Positions 10,936 through 23,345 of a DNA stretch of 64,000 nucleotides are shown here, in pieces. Each line of letters opens with the position of its first letter. The stretch's first letter is position 1. The position numbers and the translations under genes were made by a program. Under the pieces are notes generated by a model. The model ran no database searches. It saw nothing but the letters and a program-made list of their open reading frames with translations, and was not told the origin of the DNA. Origin of the DNA: Lineus longissimus (Eukaryota; Nemertea; Pilidiophora; Heteronemertea; Lineidae); contig NC_088319.1 of NCBI RefSeq assembly GCF_910592395.1, positions 2,420,001 to 2,484,000 of the forward strand, in the 5' to 3' direction.

Positions 10936-13900
10936 GAAGAAACTAACGTCATATGATATTACCAGGGATATATAGCACTAAAGGCAAGTAACGCTGACAA
11001 TAAACAAAGGCGATGCACTTTGGCATGGTGTTCGTGACACGAAGAGATGACTTTCATTTTTTAGTGTGATTGGGAAATATCGTAATTTGGTATCGCCAAT
11101 GGAGGTGTCGTATGGTGGGCGCTTTTTTCTCTCCAATATAATAGCCGTCTGCTGTTTTTCTGGTCAGGGACGTGGTACTGAAATATAATCCATAAGATAG
11201 CGCTAGATTCCGACGTTTCTGCTTTCCCAGCTCTGCAAACGGGAAGGACGTGAGCTACAGGCAGCGCGTGGTTAACCCTCCTGACCAGAAGACGAATCAA
11301 AAAAAAGTTTTCCACGTCAATAATCATGTATTGGTTTTTGATTACCAATTTCTCAACGTGACCTCAAAAACATTCACAGGCACGGCTAACTTCTTTTTTT
11401 CTGCATGTACCTCGATTTTCATCTGATCCTGTCTCACATAGTCTATATTGTTGTGAACTTAAAAATTGGGTGTACTTTATCGACGACTTTTTGGGAAATA
11501 TTACCGATTTCGTGCTTAAAAACGATGACTAACGAGTGTCGCGTAAACGAATGAGCACCGCTCTGGATGACACCACAGACCTTCGTTGTTCGTAGCTCGC
11601 TGCTGTTCGTTGTGGTTGCAAAAGCTGCCTAATATCGAGCTTGATCGACTCTCTTATCTAGATAAAAGGATTCTTTGTCGTTTTGACAAAACATGAACAC
11701 AGGTGGTTTCTTCTCCTTGTCCTTCTTTGATCTATCTAAGTCCGCCGATGGTTTGCAAGCCTTCACTCACCGCTAAGAAGGTAATGACTAACGAACAGAT
11801 TATTAGAGGGGCTAGAGGGGACCACGTTTCGTTTTTAGTTTCAACAAATAAACCGGAAACTTTAGATCTGTTTTACAGCGGATCTAGTTTTTGTACGTGT
11901 CAGGGCGGATCAGATCTCCAAAACACGTTTATTCCTGGCTTAATCAACAGGTGCACAGATGACGTGTATTGTATTGGCGTGTAGTGTTTTTAGGGTTCGT
12001 GCTTGTCGAAGTTGATACCATGTCTTTTGGAGCTGTAAAAATTTCGAAATTGGACTGGTTGCGACATACACACACAAAACGACATTGTGCTTAAGGCTAA
12101 TGTATGCCCCACCTGCTCGAGATGCTTGTATCTTAACACTGAGGCCAGGGGAGAATTTCCTCATTTTGTGCAAAAAGTAATTTTGCAAATAAGGCTACCT
12201 AAAGGACCGTTGTTGTCGTTGTATCCATGCAAGAAGAGCTGACTGGCACGAGTCTTTCGAATGAGGAAGCTTTCTTATACGTAGACTATGTCGGTTTGTT
12301 ATCAACGATATCAGCTTGGGGAATAGCCTTTCATGACCAGCAGATTCACGTCGCCCGCTCGCCTCAAGATTTCATTCATCAGCTGGTCAAATGACATGAC
12401 TATCAAACTTTAAGCTATATAAAGTTCGAACGACCAGGGGGCATTGGCTTTAAAAACACATTTTCGCTTTACAGAAATAGCAGCATTCATATCGAACAAA
12501 CTCTTTAGGCCATCATTCATAAGGACATTGACATAACAAGTTTTATCCGGCTATCTGGGAAAAATCGATATATCGTTTGGTCTAATGTGACCCGCAGGTG
12601 GTTAGAAGCCCGATTGTAAAAGGCTATCCATCATCTCCATAACCCGTTATTCATTCCCTTCCATATTCTATACGCGCCCGATAGAAATCTCCGAATATCG
12701 TGGCCATGGGTCCATCACGTGATTGTATTTACCAATGTAGTGCAGCTCATTCGATTGTCCGTATTCATTTCACCTAATCCCGGTCGCATCTTACACTGAC
12801 CCGAGATCGAATTCAGCCTCCCAAAGAAAGAGTTCCATTCAATGGCGACCAATAGCTTAGCTATGAATGTTTACAAAACGGAGAGAGGAAATAGTGATTG
12901 TTATCTGCTCCGTAAGGATTGGGACGCCGTAGACAGGATACTGGAATGATTGCGTTACACAGACATAGTCAAGAAGGATCGTTTTCTTTCTTTTGAACAA
13001 AATGGTAAACAGACAAATCATTCAATTTTGCCGACATCTGGATAGCGATTTTTTGTAAAGTGTTCAGACATTCACCCTGGTCTCCGTAACAGGAAAATAA
13101 GGGCATGGTTCTTTAAAGTCTGCCGCGGTGTGGTTGTTTGCCACAATAACAACATAACACTTGTTCTAGGATGCTCTGGTTGTGCATAATCGACTTCATC
13201 GATGATAGACAGCTGACTTTGCGGCTCGGCCTCAAAGGGTCACTGCTCTTCTATCACTAGGCGACGGCCACGACGCCTGCAGTAGCAATTTTCCCCATCA
13301 GATTGCCTTTATATTTTCGATGACACTCGTGTAATTATCTGGTCAAAAACAATTTTATGCGACGAACGAAAAGCTGTATGATTATGCTCCTAGTGTCACG
13401 AGTGTCATGCAAGTCAATGCCATAAATCAAGAGGAGTTGCAGCGAGCGGCAGACTTTTCTTACATAAATTTTCAAATGCAGTCTATAGACTTGGTACCAC
13501 TTCTGTTAAGACTCCATCTGAGTTACACAAACCGAGGTTGGACCATAGGCAGGAACAGGGTGGTTAACTGGCCCTCTTCAGGTGATATACACAGTAACGG
13601 CAATGAGTCATGTTGTGATTAAAGCACTAAATTTATTCCTTGTACAAGAGTGAATAGTTTCGACGTACCGTGTGATGATACAGACCCCTATTGGCAACGT
13701 CATGTTATATCATCTTGCCTATCTAACTGCTGCCGAGACAAGACCACTAATGAATATTCATAGGTTGGAGGGTCGAGGCCTATCAATTAGACGAGTGCAT
13801 GTTTTTAACTCTCAAGTACATATTTGGAGAGGTATTGAAAAAATATTTGCTGTGGCAAGTCTACAGATATAAAGAAATTATTTGATGAAAAAATTAATTT

Positions 13901-16295
13901 CGAATTTTGCTAATTGGGTAATAGGGGGCGTGTTTTGATTTTTTTCTGCCAGTTGGCTGAAAAGAGTGGAAATATATCAAAGTCTGTCTAATTTGTCGAT
14001 TATCAAAAAATTTCCGTGGTCAACTACCAGTTTATTTTTCACCATTTACTTGCCCGACTGTCCGGAATAACAAAATCTAAATTTCAGATTCACAACCCCA
14101 CGCAGTATTTGATGCGTCGCGGTCAAACATTGACAATTTAACTGCTAAAAGGCTTAAAAAATCAATTGTGGTCTTGTCTCTGCCTCTCAAGTCCCTTAAA
14201 CAGGTCAACTTATCATTCGCTCTTTAGCACGGCATTGTGAGGTTCTCGTGTACATTAATGTATGTCGTGCAATATGGCACAATGAGCTAGAGACCAGCTG
14301 GAGAGTCATCACGCGAATCCGGTGGTTTAATCATTTCTTTTCCAGTTTTTATGGTTTAATCATCGAAAATAGTTGCTGGTACATTCTAAAATATGATTTT
14401 ACGGCGCTGAGCTTAGTCGTAATACTGCGTGCATTTAACAAGGCCATCCCTCAAGCGTACATTATACGGTGTCATTAAATGATTGTCACGTACGGTGAAG
14501 ATATCAAGTGCTTTCTGGCGTGTATCTCAAGGCGCCGGCTCTGTCTGCTCTCGACGTCTGAGCCGAGATCCAAGCGTAATAAAAATACTCCGGTGAGAAT
14601 ATTCGTAGCTTTCATCGCGCGAGAAACCGTTTCAAAACATTTTACGCGCATCTCCTGAATTGCTGGGAGAGAAGTAAGACAGCTCTATCAGCAACTGTGC
14701 GTCTGTCATACATCAGATCATCACGTGATCAATACGTGATCAACAAGCTAAGCTAAGTGTCTCTGATCGACAGGAGAGGGATTCAATATCACTTTTAAAA
14801 GGAAGTAATTCACACAAGTACTTCATCTGTTATCAAAAAACTTAAGGAAAATTTTTTTCTTTTGAAATGTATAGAAGGTACCCGTCAATCTTGTAACGTG
14901 ACAAGAAGCTAGACTCAGATAATTATCCAAATAAAATCCACAGAGCTATTTTAATTAACATGTTTATGTAGTATTTCATAGAAAATAGTAGGTAGGCAGC
15001 TGTGCATTGATAATTTCCATTGAGTTAACTTGCCAATATCTAATTCTAAACCCGAACTTGCAGACAGAATTAAAACGTGCTGCATCAATAGTGCAATTAC
15101 GCATGCAACATATCCGGGATTCGATTTCCAATGCAATTAATTCGTTCACCTGGTCAGAGTGGCTGGTAGTAATCGACCAGCTTCCGCCTGTTGGCGCCAA
15201 TCGATCGGTAAGAAAGTAGCCTTTAAAATCCTTTAACCATTCAATATTTCTATTGGCGATACACCCAGTATTTTGCTTTTCCTATATTTGAATCGTCCGG
15301 GAATAGGTTACATGCCGCCAAATCAATAAACAGCCTCGAAGCGGAAGCTGAACCATTACGTAATTTGCCCCTTACCTCGCAGTTAAAATATTTCAAATTT
15401 TTATTTTTAGAATGTATTAAAAATCAAAAGTATCTAATATTTTTTGTGTTACCTAGTACGAAGCTATATCGATTGCCGGATGATGCATTTCTGCGTTTCG
15501 AATGTCCGAGATTAGTTTACCTGTTTAAATCAGTCCGAAGTAGGTTTGATTGAACGTGTCAGCTCCATAAGGTTCTGATCACGTTTCATCCCCTCACCTT
15601 GGTAGAAGAGCGTGACATGTCACCAAGATTGTAGGATAACGATTTTAATGCACTTCCTCACATATCTAGTTCAAGGCCACTTAGAGACTCGGGACACAGT
15701 TGCCAATAGCGACAGTTTATGGTCCTGATTAATATTCGATGTCACTTTTCAGGAATGAAGTTTTGATTCCCACGGAAACGAGCGATTTAACTCGCTGCTA
15801 CTTTCGACTTAAATTGCATGCGACGATAATTGCTCGTTTGTGGACTTTGAAGAAATCGGCCCCGTAGTTTTTGCACAGCAGCCACAATGACGTCGACCTA
15901 CTTCTGAAGCCGACCACAGTACTATCTTGACCGTGACTTCGCCTAAGTACTAAAATGGGGTATCACGCACAAGGCCTTTTTTGAACGCGACTTTTTGTTC
16001 GTGTGTGCGTGGTACGCGTAGTGAAACGCCTTTATTATGTGGAGGTAAGCCTTTTCAATAGTGGGTAAGATTTATTCGCCTATAACTCTGACCTATTCAT
16101 ATTTTAGTCGCACTTATTTCATTGTCGTGTTTTCTCCATCTTCATGGCGCCGTCTGTTTGCACACTTCGAGGCGGGACATTGATATGATTGAGAGGAAGA
16201 GCAAACTAAGACACCCGATGCTTATCTCGATGGACTGTCTCACTCGGTAATTGACCAGGGTACATCAACCTATAGCGTACCAGCAAAGACGGATT
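10936..16295. other. Long unassigned stretch
   Basis: No gene with recognisable similarity on either strand. Short frames (95 residues - at 11061-11348, 93 + at 11703-11984, 82 - at 11940-12188) have no domain. At 15420-15460 the text AATCAAAAGTAT, TTTTTTGTGTTACCTAGTA looks like one decayed unit of the 91-bp satellite 4.5 kb upstream. Confidence 0.4.
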
Positions 16296-16467
16296 GCCGG
16301 TGTAGAAGTTTAAAATGTCCTGGGATAGAATGTCCGGGAAACAATGGATTATATTATGCGCTTTAATCTCTGAGCAATTGGCGGTCATGGCCTCTGTAGA
16401 ACCAGATAGCGGAATACAATAGGGCCGGACACTTTTTCCAGGGGGACATTTTCTTTTTTACACCGGC
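16296..16467 (+). mobile_element. MITE family R3, copy a (172 bp)
   Basis: Left end GCCGGTGTAGAAGTTTAAAA followed by TGTCC; right end GGGGGACATTTTCTTTTTTA then CACCGGC. The outer GCCGGTGTA/TACACCGGC pair is a perfect inverted repeat, with further GGACA/TGTCC pairing inside. A second full copy is at 60987-61159. The GCCGGTGT terminus is shared with R2, but the interiors are unrelated. Confidence 0.88.
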
Positions 16468-18473
16468 GCGTTGTTAACCACTTTAGAAGTTAAAACTTAC
16501 AGCTTATAGTCGGCTTCAGAAGTAAATGTCAACGTGTTTTTCGGCCGTTGCACAAAAACTGCGCAGGGCCAATTTCTTCGAAAGTAGTTTTTTTTCCTTA
16601 AAATAATGCAATTCCGGAAGCCAATTTTAGAGATGATGATCTAAGATATGTTGCAGAATGAAATTCCCTTGACCCCGAGAATTACGTGTGGTTGAATAAT
16701 TGAAAGGCACTATCAACAGTATACGCCTGCGTGCCGGTGACTTAAGCAAACATAAAAAAGTGCCAACCGTTCAATGAATATTTCATGATTAATGAATCCC
16801 CGTGAGCGAAACTACAGAATGAAATGACAGGAGATCAAGCGAATTAATGGCGTCGTACTTGCGCTGTCTGTCAAAAATTAAAAGCCATTAACGACATTTT
16901 TTTAATGATTAATGAGACTGATTCTTCTTGTTTACCGATTTGGCCTCCGAGTGTTGTTTTTAAGTTGATCTATCAGCTCTCTGAAGATGGGAGGTGATAC
17001 ACTGACGATGATCTATCAAATTTTCAAATATGTGGGGTGATGCATTGATGACTGTGGTTGTTTTGAGTGTTAGCTTTGCATGAGTGATGAGGCTGTGGGA
17101 CAGCTGATCAGGGCCCAGATTCCCAGATCGAAAATCCCATTCAGATTCTTACAAGTGTCGCGCTTGCGATCTTAATGAGGTTTCGCTATCCCGTTCCGCG
17201 AACCAGTTCGCTGAAAATGACATTTTTTTGTGTTTGACGTCATCAGTTTTAGGAGAGGTATTCCTGTTCTCGAGAGCGCACACCGTAAATCAGGCCGTGG
17301 AAGTTGGAACCGGTTGCTCCATCGCGCACAAATAAAGGCAAACTTGTGGGACATGTCGGTAGTAAATGAGATTTCCGTTAACATTTAATTGACCAGATAC
17401 AGTGTGATATATATTAAATTTTTGACAGGTCAAGACCGCAGTCACGTGGAAATAAGACTGATCTCAATCATGTCAATAGCCCCCCCCCCCCCCCCCACTC
17501 GGCTGACAAACACCCCCATTGCCAAAGCCGTCGAACTCCGCCACTAAACAGTCGGCCGAAATACTGAAACTGCCGTGACAATGTCAGTCACTGCTAAATC
17601 TCGGTTGGGAATGTGAAACCCATTTGAATTTATCCGATAACGGGTAAAACATGTAAAAGGGAACGCACACCATTCTCGGTAAATTGGTTTTCGGAGCGGG
17701 TAAACGAACCCTCACTATCATCTACGCTTGTTTGAGGCTTGAGGTGGAGCTGAGGTTTTCGCGATCATTTTAGCTCCACCCGAGCGGTTTTGGTGAGACA
17801 ATCAATACCGACAGCGAGGCGTCAATGTCTCCTCTAAAACATATCAAATTAAACAACGAATAAATTGGCTTTACATGTAGATGTTTTTTGACAGCTTCCA
17901 TATTTTGCACCAATCCAAGCGGTTTTAGCTGCCTGACCATAACCGCTGAATTCAAAACGAGGCTTCGTTTGGCGCATAGTGCATTTACACTGTAAAGTGC
18001 GGTACATTTTAAATCCAGATGTTTTAGAATTTTGTACTCGGCGGTCTTAGATCTGTGAAATTAGAGTAAATCATAACTCTGAGATAAATGTCAAATGCAT
18101 GCAAATAGAATCTCCAATATTAAAAACTTCGCCGCTTATGCCTCCATGATTGGAATACTAATTTCCTCGGAGATTAGCTTTCACAGTCACGTGAATGTGT
18201 TGTCTCGACGGAAGTCGATTTTAATACGAATCGACTTATTTCTTAACCAGGCAATAATGCACTCCTTCTTTCTCAATATCATTTCATTTTAAATAAAACT
18301 ATTGATTCGGAAACTGAGCGTCAACTAAGACACTATCAGCTTTATAAACAATAGAGGCGATTGTCAAAACGTGGAAACCGGAGCGCCCCCCCCCCCCCCC
18401 CCCCACCAGAAACATATATGTTGAAAAGAGTGGCCTTTTCCACAAATCACATTTTGTATGACTTGGGTGTACT
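16468..18473. other. Unassigned stretch with poly(C) runs
   Basis: No gene recognised. Contains poly(C) at 17480-17496 and 18386-18404. At 17738-17810 it carries a reverse copy of the block at 2999-3025 (ending GCGGTTTTGGTGAGACAATC). Confidence 0.4.
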
Positions 18474-18550
18474 GGGACCGACCGGGAATCGAAACCGGAA
18501 CCACAAAGGCGACAGGAGCTGATATTTCCACTGCGTCACTCAATGAGAAA
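18474..18550 (-). repeat. tRNA-like remnant (pseudo-tRNA or SINE head)
   Basis: On the minus strand there is an A-box-like GTGACGCAGTGGAAATATCA and, about 35 bases later, a B-box-like GGTTTCGATTCCC. The TTCGATT loop is bounded by CCGGT and CCCGG, so four of five T-stem pairs form. The acceptor and anticodon stems are poor. I read it as a decayed tRNA or tRNA-derived SINE promoter, not a working tRNA. Confidence 0.5.
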
Positions 18551-20118
18551 CCTGCCAATAGGGGGCCCTGCAGGCAAGTGGACCATGGTTGTAATGAGAA
18601 AGCCATTTCAATGATTATTGAATAATATTTCATCCCTTCATTACTCTACCTGGGGGAAATAGCACCAACAATGTTGTTTTATTGGTCCTTAATTCTATTT
18701 TGATGAGTTTTAGGGAGAAAATCAACAAAACTTAATTTTATTGGAAAATGCACTGGAAGTGTACCTGTTGGTACTCGTGCTGCCATCTGGATTTTTAGTT
18801 CTGCAGGTTCCTCAGTATCCCAAATCGCGATGAATGCCAAGTTTCAGTGAACTTGAGTGCACAATGGGGAGTTTCAGCAAATTAAAGATAGCGCCAGTTT
18901 GATGTATCATCCGTTTCGATTTTACGAAAAATCGATTCGTATACGTTAAAAGGGGATTTTAAGATGTCGAGACTTGCTTAGAACTGCACTACGGGTAATA
19001 TTTATTCTAAATCACACGTTTCACACGAAAGTACATAAACAAGAATTGCCTTTAGTGAATCAATCTTCTTGATACACGTATTTCGACACTCATAAAAAAA
19101 GGCATTCCATGTCATGTGCCAATGTAAAATTCGAATATTTGACTGAAAGTTTTTACTCAATCAAATAAAAGTTATACGCGACACGGCTTTCAATTTCACC
19201 TTCGAACAAACGGGATTCAAACTGTCACGTTTTACGCTGAGCTGATAATCATATTGACAGTGTTATTTCATAAAAATCGTTGAATCGAGAAAAAAAAAAC
19301 CAGATGCTCATTCGATCAGCCTTACTGATGATTTATTATTTATTTCCCGTCGCTCTCGAAGTGTCCTGGCTGACATTTTTTTGCAGGGCTGACAGGCGAA
19401 CAATTAAGTTTGCAAGCGTCATTAATGTATGGATGGACTTTAAGGTAGCGGTGAGGTAGAAAGTGAGGAAAACTCCTAAATGCATATGCTCTGCCGTCTC
19501 TTGGGCTTCCCAAATTAGGGCATTAAAGATCAAAGTTATGACGAGAAATTGGTTGTTCTTTTGTTGGCTACCGCACAAAATGTTCATGCACGTTCACAAT
19601 CTTTCTGTACTTATAGTACGAATATAGATATTTCTTAATATATCGTATATATATAGCTCGGTGATTTTATTGAAAATGTTTGCAGTTGATTCAATGTTTG
19701 AATGGTTTAAAAACAAAATTTTTAGAAGCGAAGTCAACAGGGTTAAAAGAAATAGTTTTTGGCGCCAATGATGTCGGCAATGGCAGATTTGAATTAAGAT
19801 TCGAGTCGATTCTTTTGGAAGCCGAAAGTGCGGATGCACAGGGCAATTGCATTTAGAAAGCTCCGCCGACTGATAGTCAAACCATTCCCTGGAGTGCTCG
19901 AAAACCTGGAATCAGTGTGTACCTCAGCTTGAAAAGTTCGCGGGTGAATGGGTTTTCTTCAGGATAATATTGACAATGATAATAATGATGATGGTTTAAG
20001 AGCGCTGGCGGATCCAGGAACAGGAAGAAGAGGGAGCGTGAACTGCATTTCTCATCAAAATTGCTGCACTACAGGTGGGTTCCAAAATTTCATGGTCAAT
20101 TTGTCATGATCATGGTCA
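18551..20118. other. Unassigned non-coding stretch
   Basis: Two short minus-strand frames (19336-19587 and 19594-19839) lie in AT-rich DNA and have no recognisable domain. No repeat shared with the window was detected. Confidence 0.35.
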
Positions 20119-20320
20119 TGGTCACCCTGAGTGTTTGGTTCGCACCTCATTAACCCCATTTCACACTGAGGCCTTTGATCTTTAATGCCCTATTTTGAGA
20201 AGCCTTGGTATTTTTCAAATCCGACCTTTCAGGGAAAAGTCGGACGTCTGTCGGATAAATCAGGAATAAGTTAAAGAAAACCGTTAAGAAGTCTGAAGAA
20301 GCCTTCTACTAGTGTACGAA
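20119..20320 (+). repeat. Dispersed repeat R7, copy a
   Basis: Contains GGTCACCCTGAGTGTTTGG, CACCTCATTAACCCCATT, TTGATCTTTAATGCCCTA, CGGATAAATCAGGAA and CCGTTAAGAAGTC in order. The same blocks recur at 21791-21985 in direct and at 21611-21770 in inverted orientation. Confidence 0.8.
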
Positions 20321-20404
20321 GTGCATTCGCGAATACTGCTGCTTAGTATACATGTACTGTTAAGAAGATATGGGGTCGTAACATCCTTCATTCTAGCATT
20401 TCAC

Positions 20405-20462
20405 TTATTACTGACCGCAGGTGTTGACCCGGCGACCTTCCGTCGGCAGTCAAAGCGCGAGG
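20405..20462 (-). repeat. Weak tRNA-like remnant
   Basis: Minus strand reads GCGCTTTGACTGCCGACGGA, AGGTCGCCGGGTCAACACC, which resembles an anticodon arm followed by a B box. The A-box side is not convincing, so this is only a possible SINE trace. Confidence 0.3.
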
Positions 20463-21610
20463 GGATTAGTTTTCCTTCAAATGCAATACGACATCCTACG
20501 TCTCTGTTGTCCCCATACACAGATCCGAAATGATTCTAGATCACATCCTCTTGAAATAGAAACAGTTGATAAACAATCCTAGACCTCACGCCAGCATCAA
20601 GGTCTTTCTATAATTAAATTCGTTTGATCAATCAGACAGCAACACGGGGGGGGGGGGGGGGACAATGAACAGCAACGCGACAGGGCAACGATACAGTTAC
20701 GGCTACGGGTGGAGCTGGCTCGAGAAGTTAATGTTTGGAGCTTAAGGGATTATTAAGTGAATAGAGGGACCAGCTGCATTGACGCTGGCATAGCTGCATC
20801 GAGCCTGACCAGCTCTGGTGGGGGATCATACTACAATGACACGGAGTTCCTCGCGGTGAAACGGTCTACAATTCATTGTCAAGAGCTTGGGGATGCCTGA
20901 TCGAATGCAGTGGAAGCTGTACGGGCTTCCGAAAGCTTTCTTCTGACCATAGAATTACGAGGCGATGATACGGATTCCATGGAAGTATGGTCTAAAAGTG
21001 AATCCGATCAGGGCAAAGTATAATGCTGCCGCAGCGTTTTTTTGCTCTTCCCTCGTGGTGAGACAACAAATACCAGTTCGGTATCACATCATTCACTAAA
21101 CATGTCATGCCTAATGTCCTCATCCTGTTACACCAGAAACCAACAGGTCGAAAACGCAGATATGACTATTCTCTTCTGCAGTTTGGTAGACGTATGTACA
21201 CAAGCACATGTACAATCTTTATGCGATTCTTGAAAGATCTCCGTTAAGATATCAGAAACTTTCGACAAGATCAGAATTCAAGCCCGTATTACGTACGTAT
21301 CGGTGTTTTTACATCTTGTACAAACCCTATGCGTAATACGCGATATAGTAACACAGACGTATAAAACATACTTGATTCAGAAGTTAATACATGGAAGCAT
21401 CATATTCATCTCATCTAACAATATTGTACCGGATGTGAATATGCCATATACGTTATATGATTGGATGCGTTATTCGGCGTAATTTTGAAGTTGCTGAAAG
21501 TACTTATTGACTGAGTCTCTTTCTGGCATCTTTAAGTTCTGTGCGCTCTCGGCTCGGCTCTTTCTGACGCTCTCGGACGTGCCAATTGTCTTGCGAATGC
21601 CCGTGGTGAA
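20463..21610. other. Unassigned stretch between R7 copies
   Basis: Contains the 16-G tract at 20646-20661 and no recognisable gene. Confidence 0.35.
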
Positions 21611-21770
21611 CCAGTAGAAGATTTTTCTGACTTCTTAACGGTTTCTCTAACTTTTTCCGGATTTATCCGACAAAAGTCCGACAAGTCCAACTTTTTCCTG
21701 ATAGGTCGGATTTCTAGAAAATATATGTGTGAATATCAAGGTGTGAGCCAAACACTCAGCGTGACCCTAA
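21611..21770 (-). repeat. Dispersed repeat R7, copy b (inverted)
   Basis: Reverse complement of the R7 blocks: CTTCTTAACGGTTTCTCTAA, TTTATCCGACAAAAGTCCGA, AGGTCGGATTTCTAGAAAA and CCAAACACTCAGCGTGACCC. It lacks the ATTAACCCC block. It sits 20 bases from copy c in opposite orientation, so together they form a large imperfect foldback. Confidence 0.78.
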
Positions 21771-21790
21771 ATGTCAATACTAACTCAGTT

Positions 21791-21985
21791 AGGTCACCTC
21801 ATTAACCCCATTCACCATTCCTTGATCTTTAATGCCCTACTTTGGGAAGCTCTATAATTTTTCACAGGTTTTTTAGAAATGCGGCCTTTCAGAGATAAGT
21901 CGGTCAATGTCGAACTTTGGTCGGATAAATCAGGAAAAAGTTAGAGAAACCGTTAAGAAGTCGGAAAAAGCCTCATACTAGTTCG
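21791..21985 (+). repeat. Dispersed repeat R7, copy c
   Basis: Contains GGTCACCTCATTAACCCCAT, CCTTGATCTTTAATGCCCTA, GGTCGGATAAATCAGGAAAA and ACCGTTAAGAAGTCGGAAAA. Same orientation as copy a. Confidence 0.8.
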
Positions 21986-22453
21986 AGTAAATGTCGTTCA
22001 GACTACAAGCATACAGCACTTAGACCTGATTTGTAACCTTCACGGACAGGTTTATGAAGCTAATTTTCTCTAACCGAACTGCCAATCCGCTTCCTTCCGA
22101 AACAATCACTCCATCACCATTCACAATTTTAAAATCAATATAATTCCTAATACCCCATCTGATATCGCGTACTATGCCACGAAAACCAATTAAGGGCAAT
22201 ATTGTAGCGACATTGTCTCTGGCTCCAGGGCGGCAATTTTAACTTAATATCTTATGACAAAATAAACTCCGTCATGTTTGCAGAGAGACATGCGTAGCCA
22301 TAGGGAATGTAAGAGGAATGCAGGAAGCTGAATTGAAAAGGGCTGCATGGTTTCAGTTGACGGCAGGAATGCATTCAACATTTGTGACATTTAGTGTCAC
22401 CAATGTTGGTCATAATGGTTTCATAACGTTTATTCATTAGCTCGCTGTTAAAC
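21986..22453. other. Unassigned non-coding stretch
   Basis: Nothing recognised. Confidence 0.35.
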
Positions 22454-22625
22454 GAATTCAGGCCTAGTCGAATACACAGTCAATTGTCTTTAAACAAAGC
22501 CTGCTCTCACCAAGGCCTAAATACCCAAAGTTCTTCTCCTATCAAGAGTTTATAGAGGCAAATATTGGTAATATCAACCCCACGAAACAGCTAACGTATA
22601 GGCCTAAACCAAAAAGGGCAAACAA
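22454..22625 (+). repeat. Dispersed repeat R4, copy d
   Basis: Forward copy with a well-kept left end (GAATTCAGGCCTAGTCGAAT), core ACACAGTCAATTGTCTTTAA then ACAAAGCCTGCTCTC, AAGGCCTAAATACCC, and end ACAGCTAACGTATAGGCCTA then AAGGGCAAACAA. Confidence 0.8.
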
Positions 22626-23225
22626 TGCAATGTAGTAGTGTTTATTATGCATTAAAGAGTCATTACCCCCTGTTCAAATGTATTGCACCATTTTTAGTGC
22701 ATTTTCGTTGGCTGTGAAAGGTAACAGTAAAACTGCTTCCTGTTCCGTCAGAAATAGGCCAAGTTGAGCACAATGACCATTGTTGTCAACGCCAAGACAT
22801 CAATATGACTTGTACTATTTTTTACCAGAAAAATGGTTTACAATATCTTATTCCCTGACCAGAAAAAGAGTGGATGCATCATACCTCATTTCTTTAGAAG
22901 TTACTATTGAATGGAGCACGTCCACGGGTGTTGATTATCCCTGGGATGCTTCCTAAGGAAAAGCTTCCTGATCTAAGACCCACATTGCAGCTTTTCATCC
23001 CGATATGATGACGGGAGCAACGACATGTTCTGCGGATGTTTGCTGTGTCCTAGAGCCCGCTCACTGTAACTTTATATTCCTCTTGTCATGTCAGCAGAAA
23101 GAAGCAGAGCACAATGACAATTACGATACATTTTGTCGTCATTAATTTATCGCGTTTCCATTTGCCTACAACTTTTTGTCTTAAACAGCTACACCATGTG
23201 GGGGGCCAACTCATTACACAGACAT
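22626..23225. other. Unassigned non-coding stretch
   Basis: Nothing recognised. Confidence 0.35.
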
Positions 23226-23345
23226 TGGGCGATATGAATAAAGACTAGCAAATGCTTTTACTTCAATTCTGTACATAAAGGCCTAGTGTAAATGTACATG
23301 GAGTTTTAGATAAAAGCATTTGCTAGTCTTTATTCATATCACCCA
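23226..23345. repeat. Long near-perfect hairpin (35-bp stem)
   Basis: The left arm 23226-23260 (TGGGCGATATGAATAAAGAC, then TAGCAAATGCTTTTA) pairs with the right arm 23311-23345 with one mismatch (C opposite A after GGG). The loop is 50 bases. The arms contain no coding sequence. It could be a small foldback MITE, or a transcribed hairpin. Near-complete pairing over 35 bp suggests a recent inverted duplication or selection on pairing. Confidence 0.9.

Noticed and set aside
23226-23345. Annotating the hairpin as a microRNA gene
   Set aside because: The stem is nearly perfect and the loop is 50 bases, unlike typical animal precursors; without small-RNA data it stays a hairpin.
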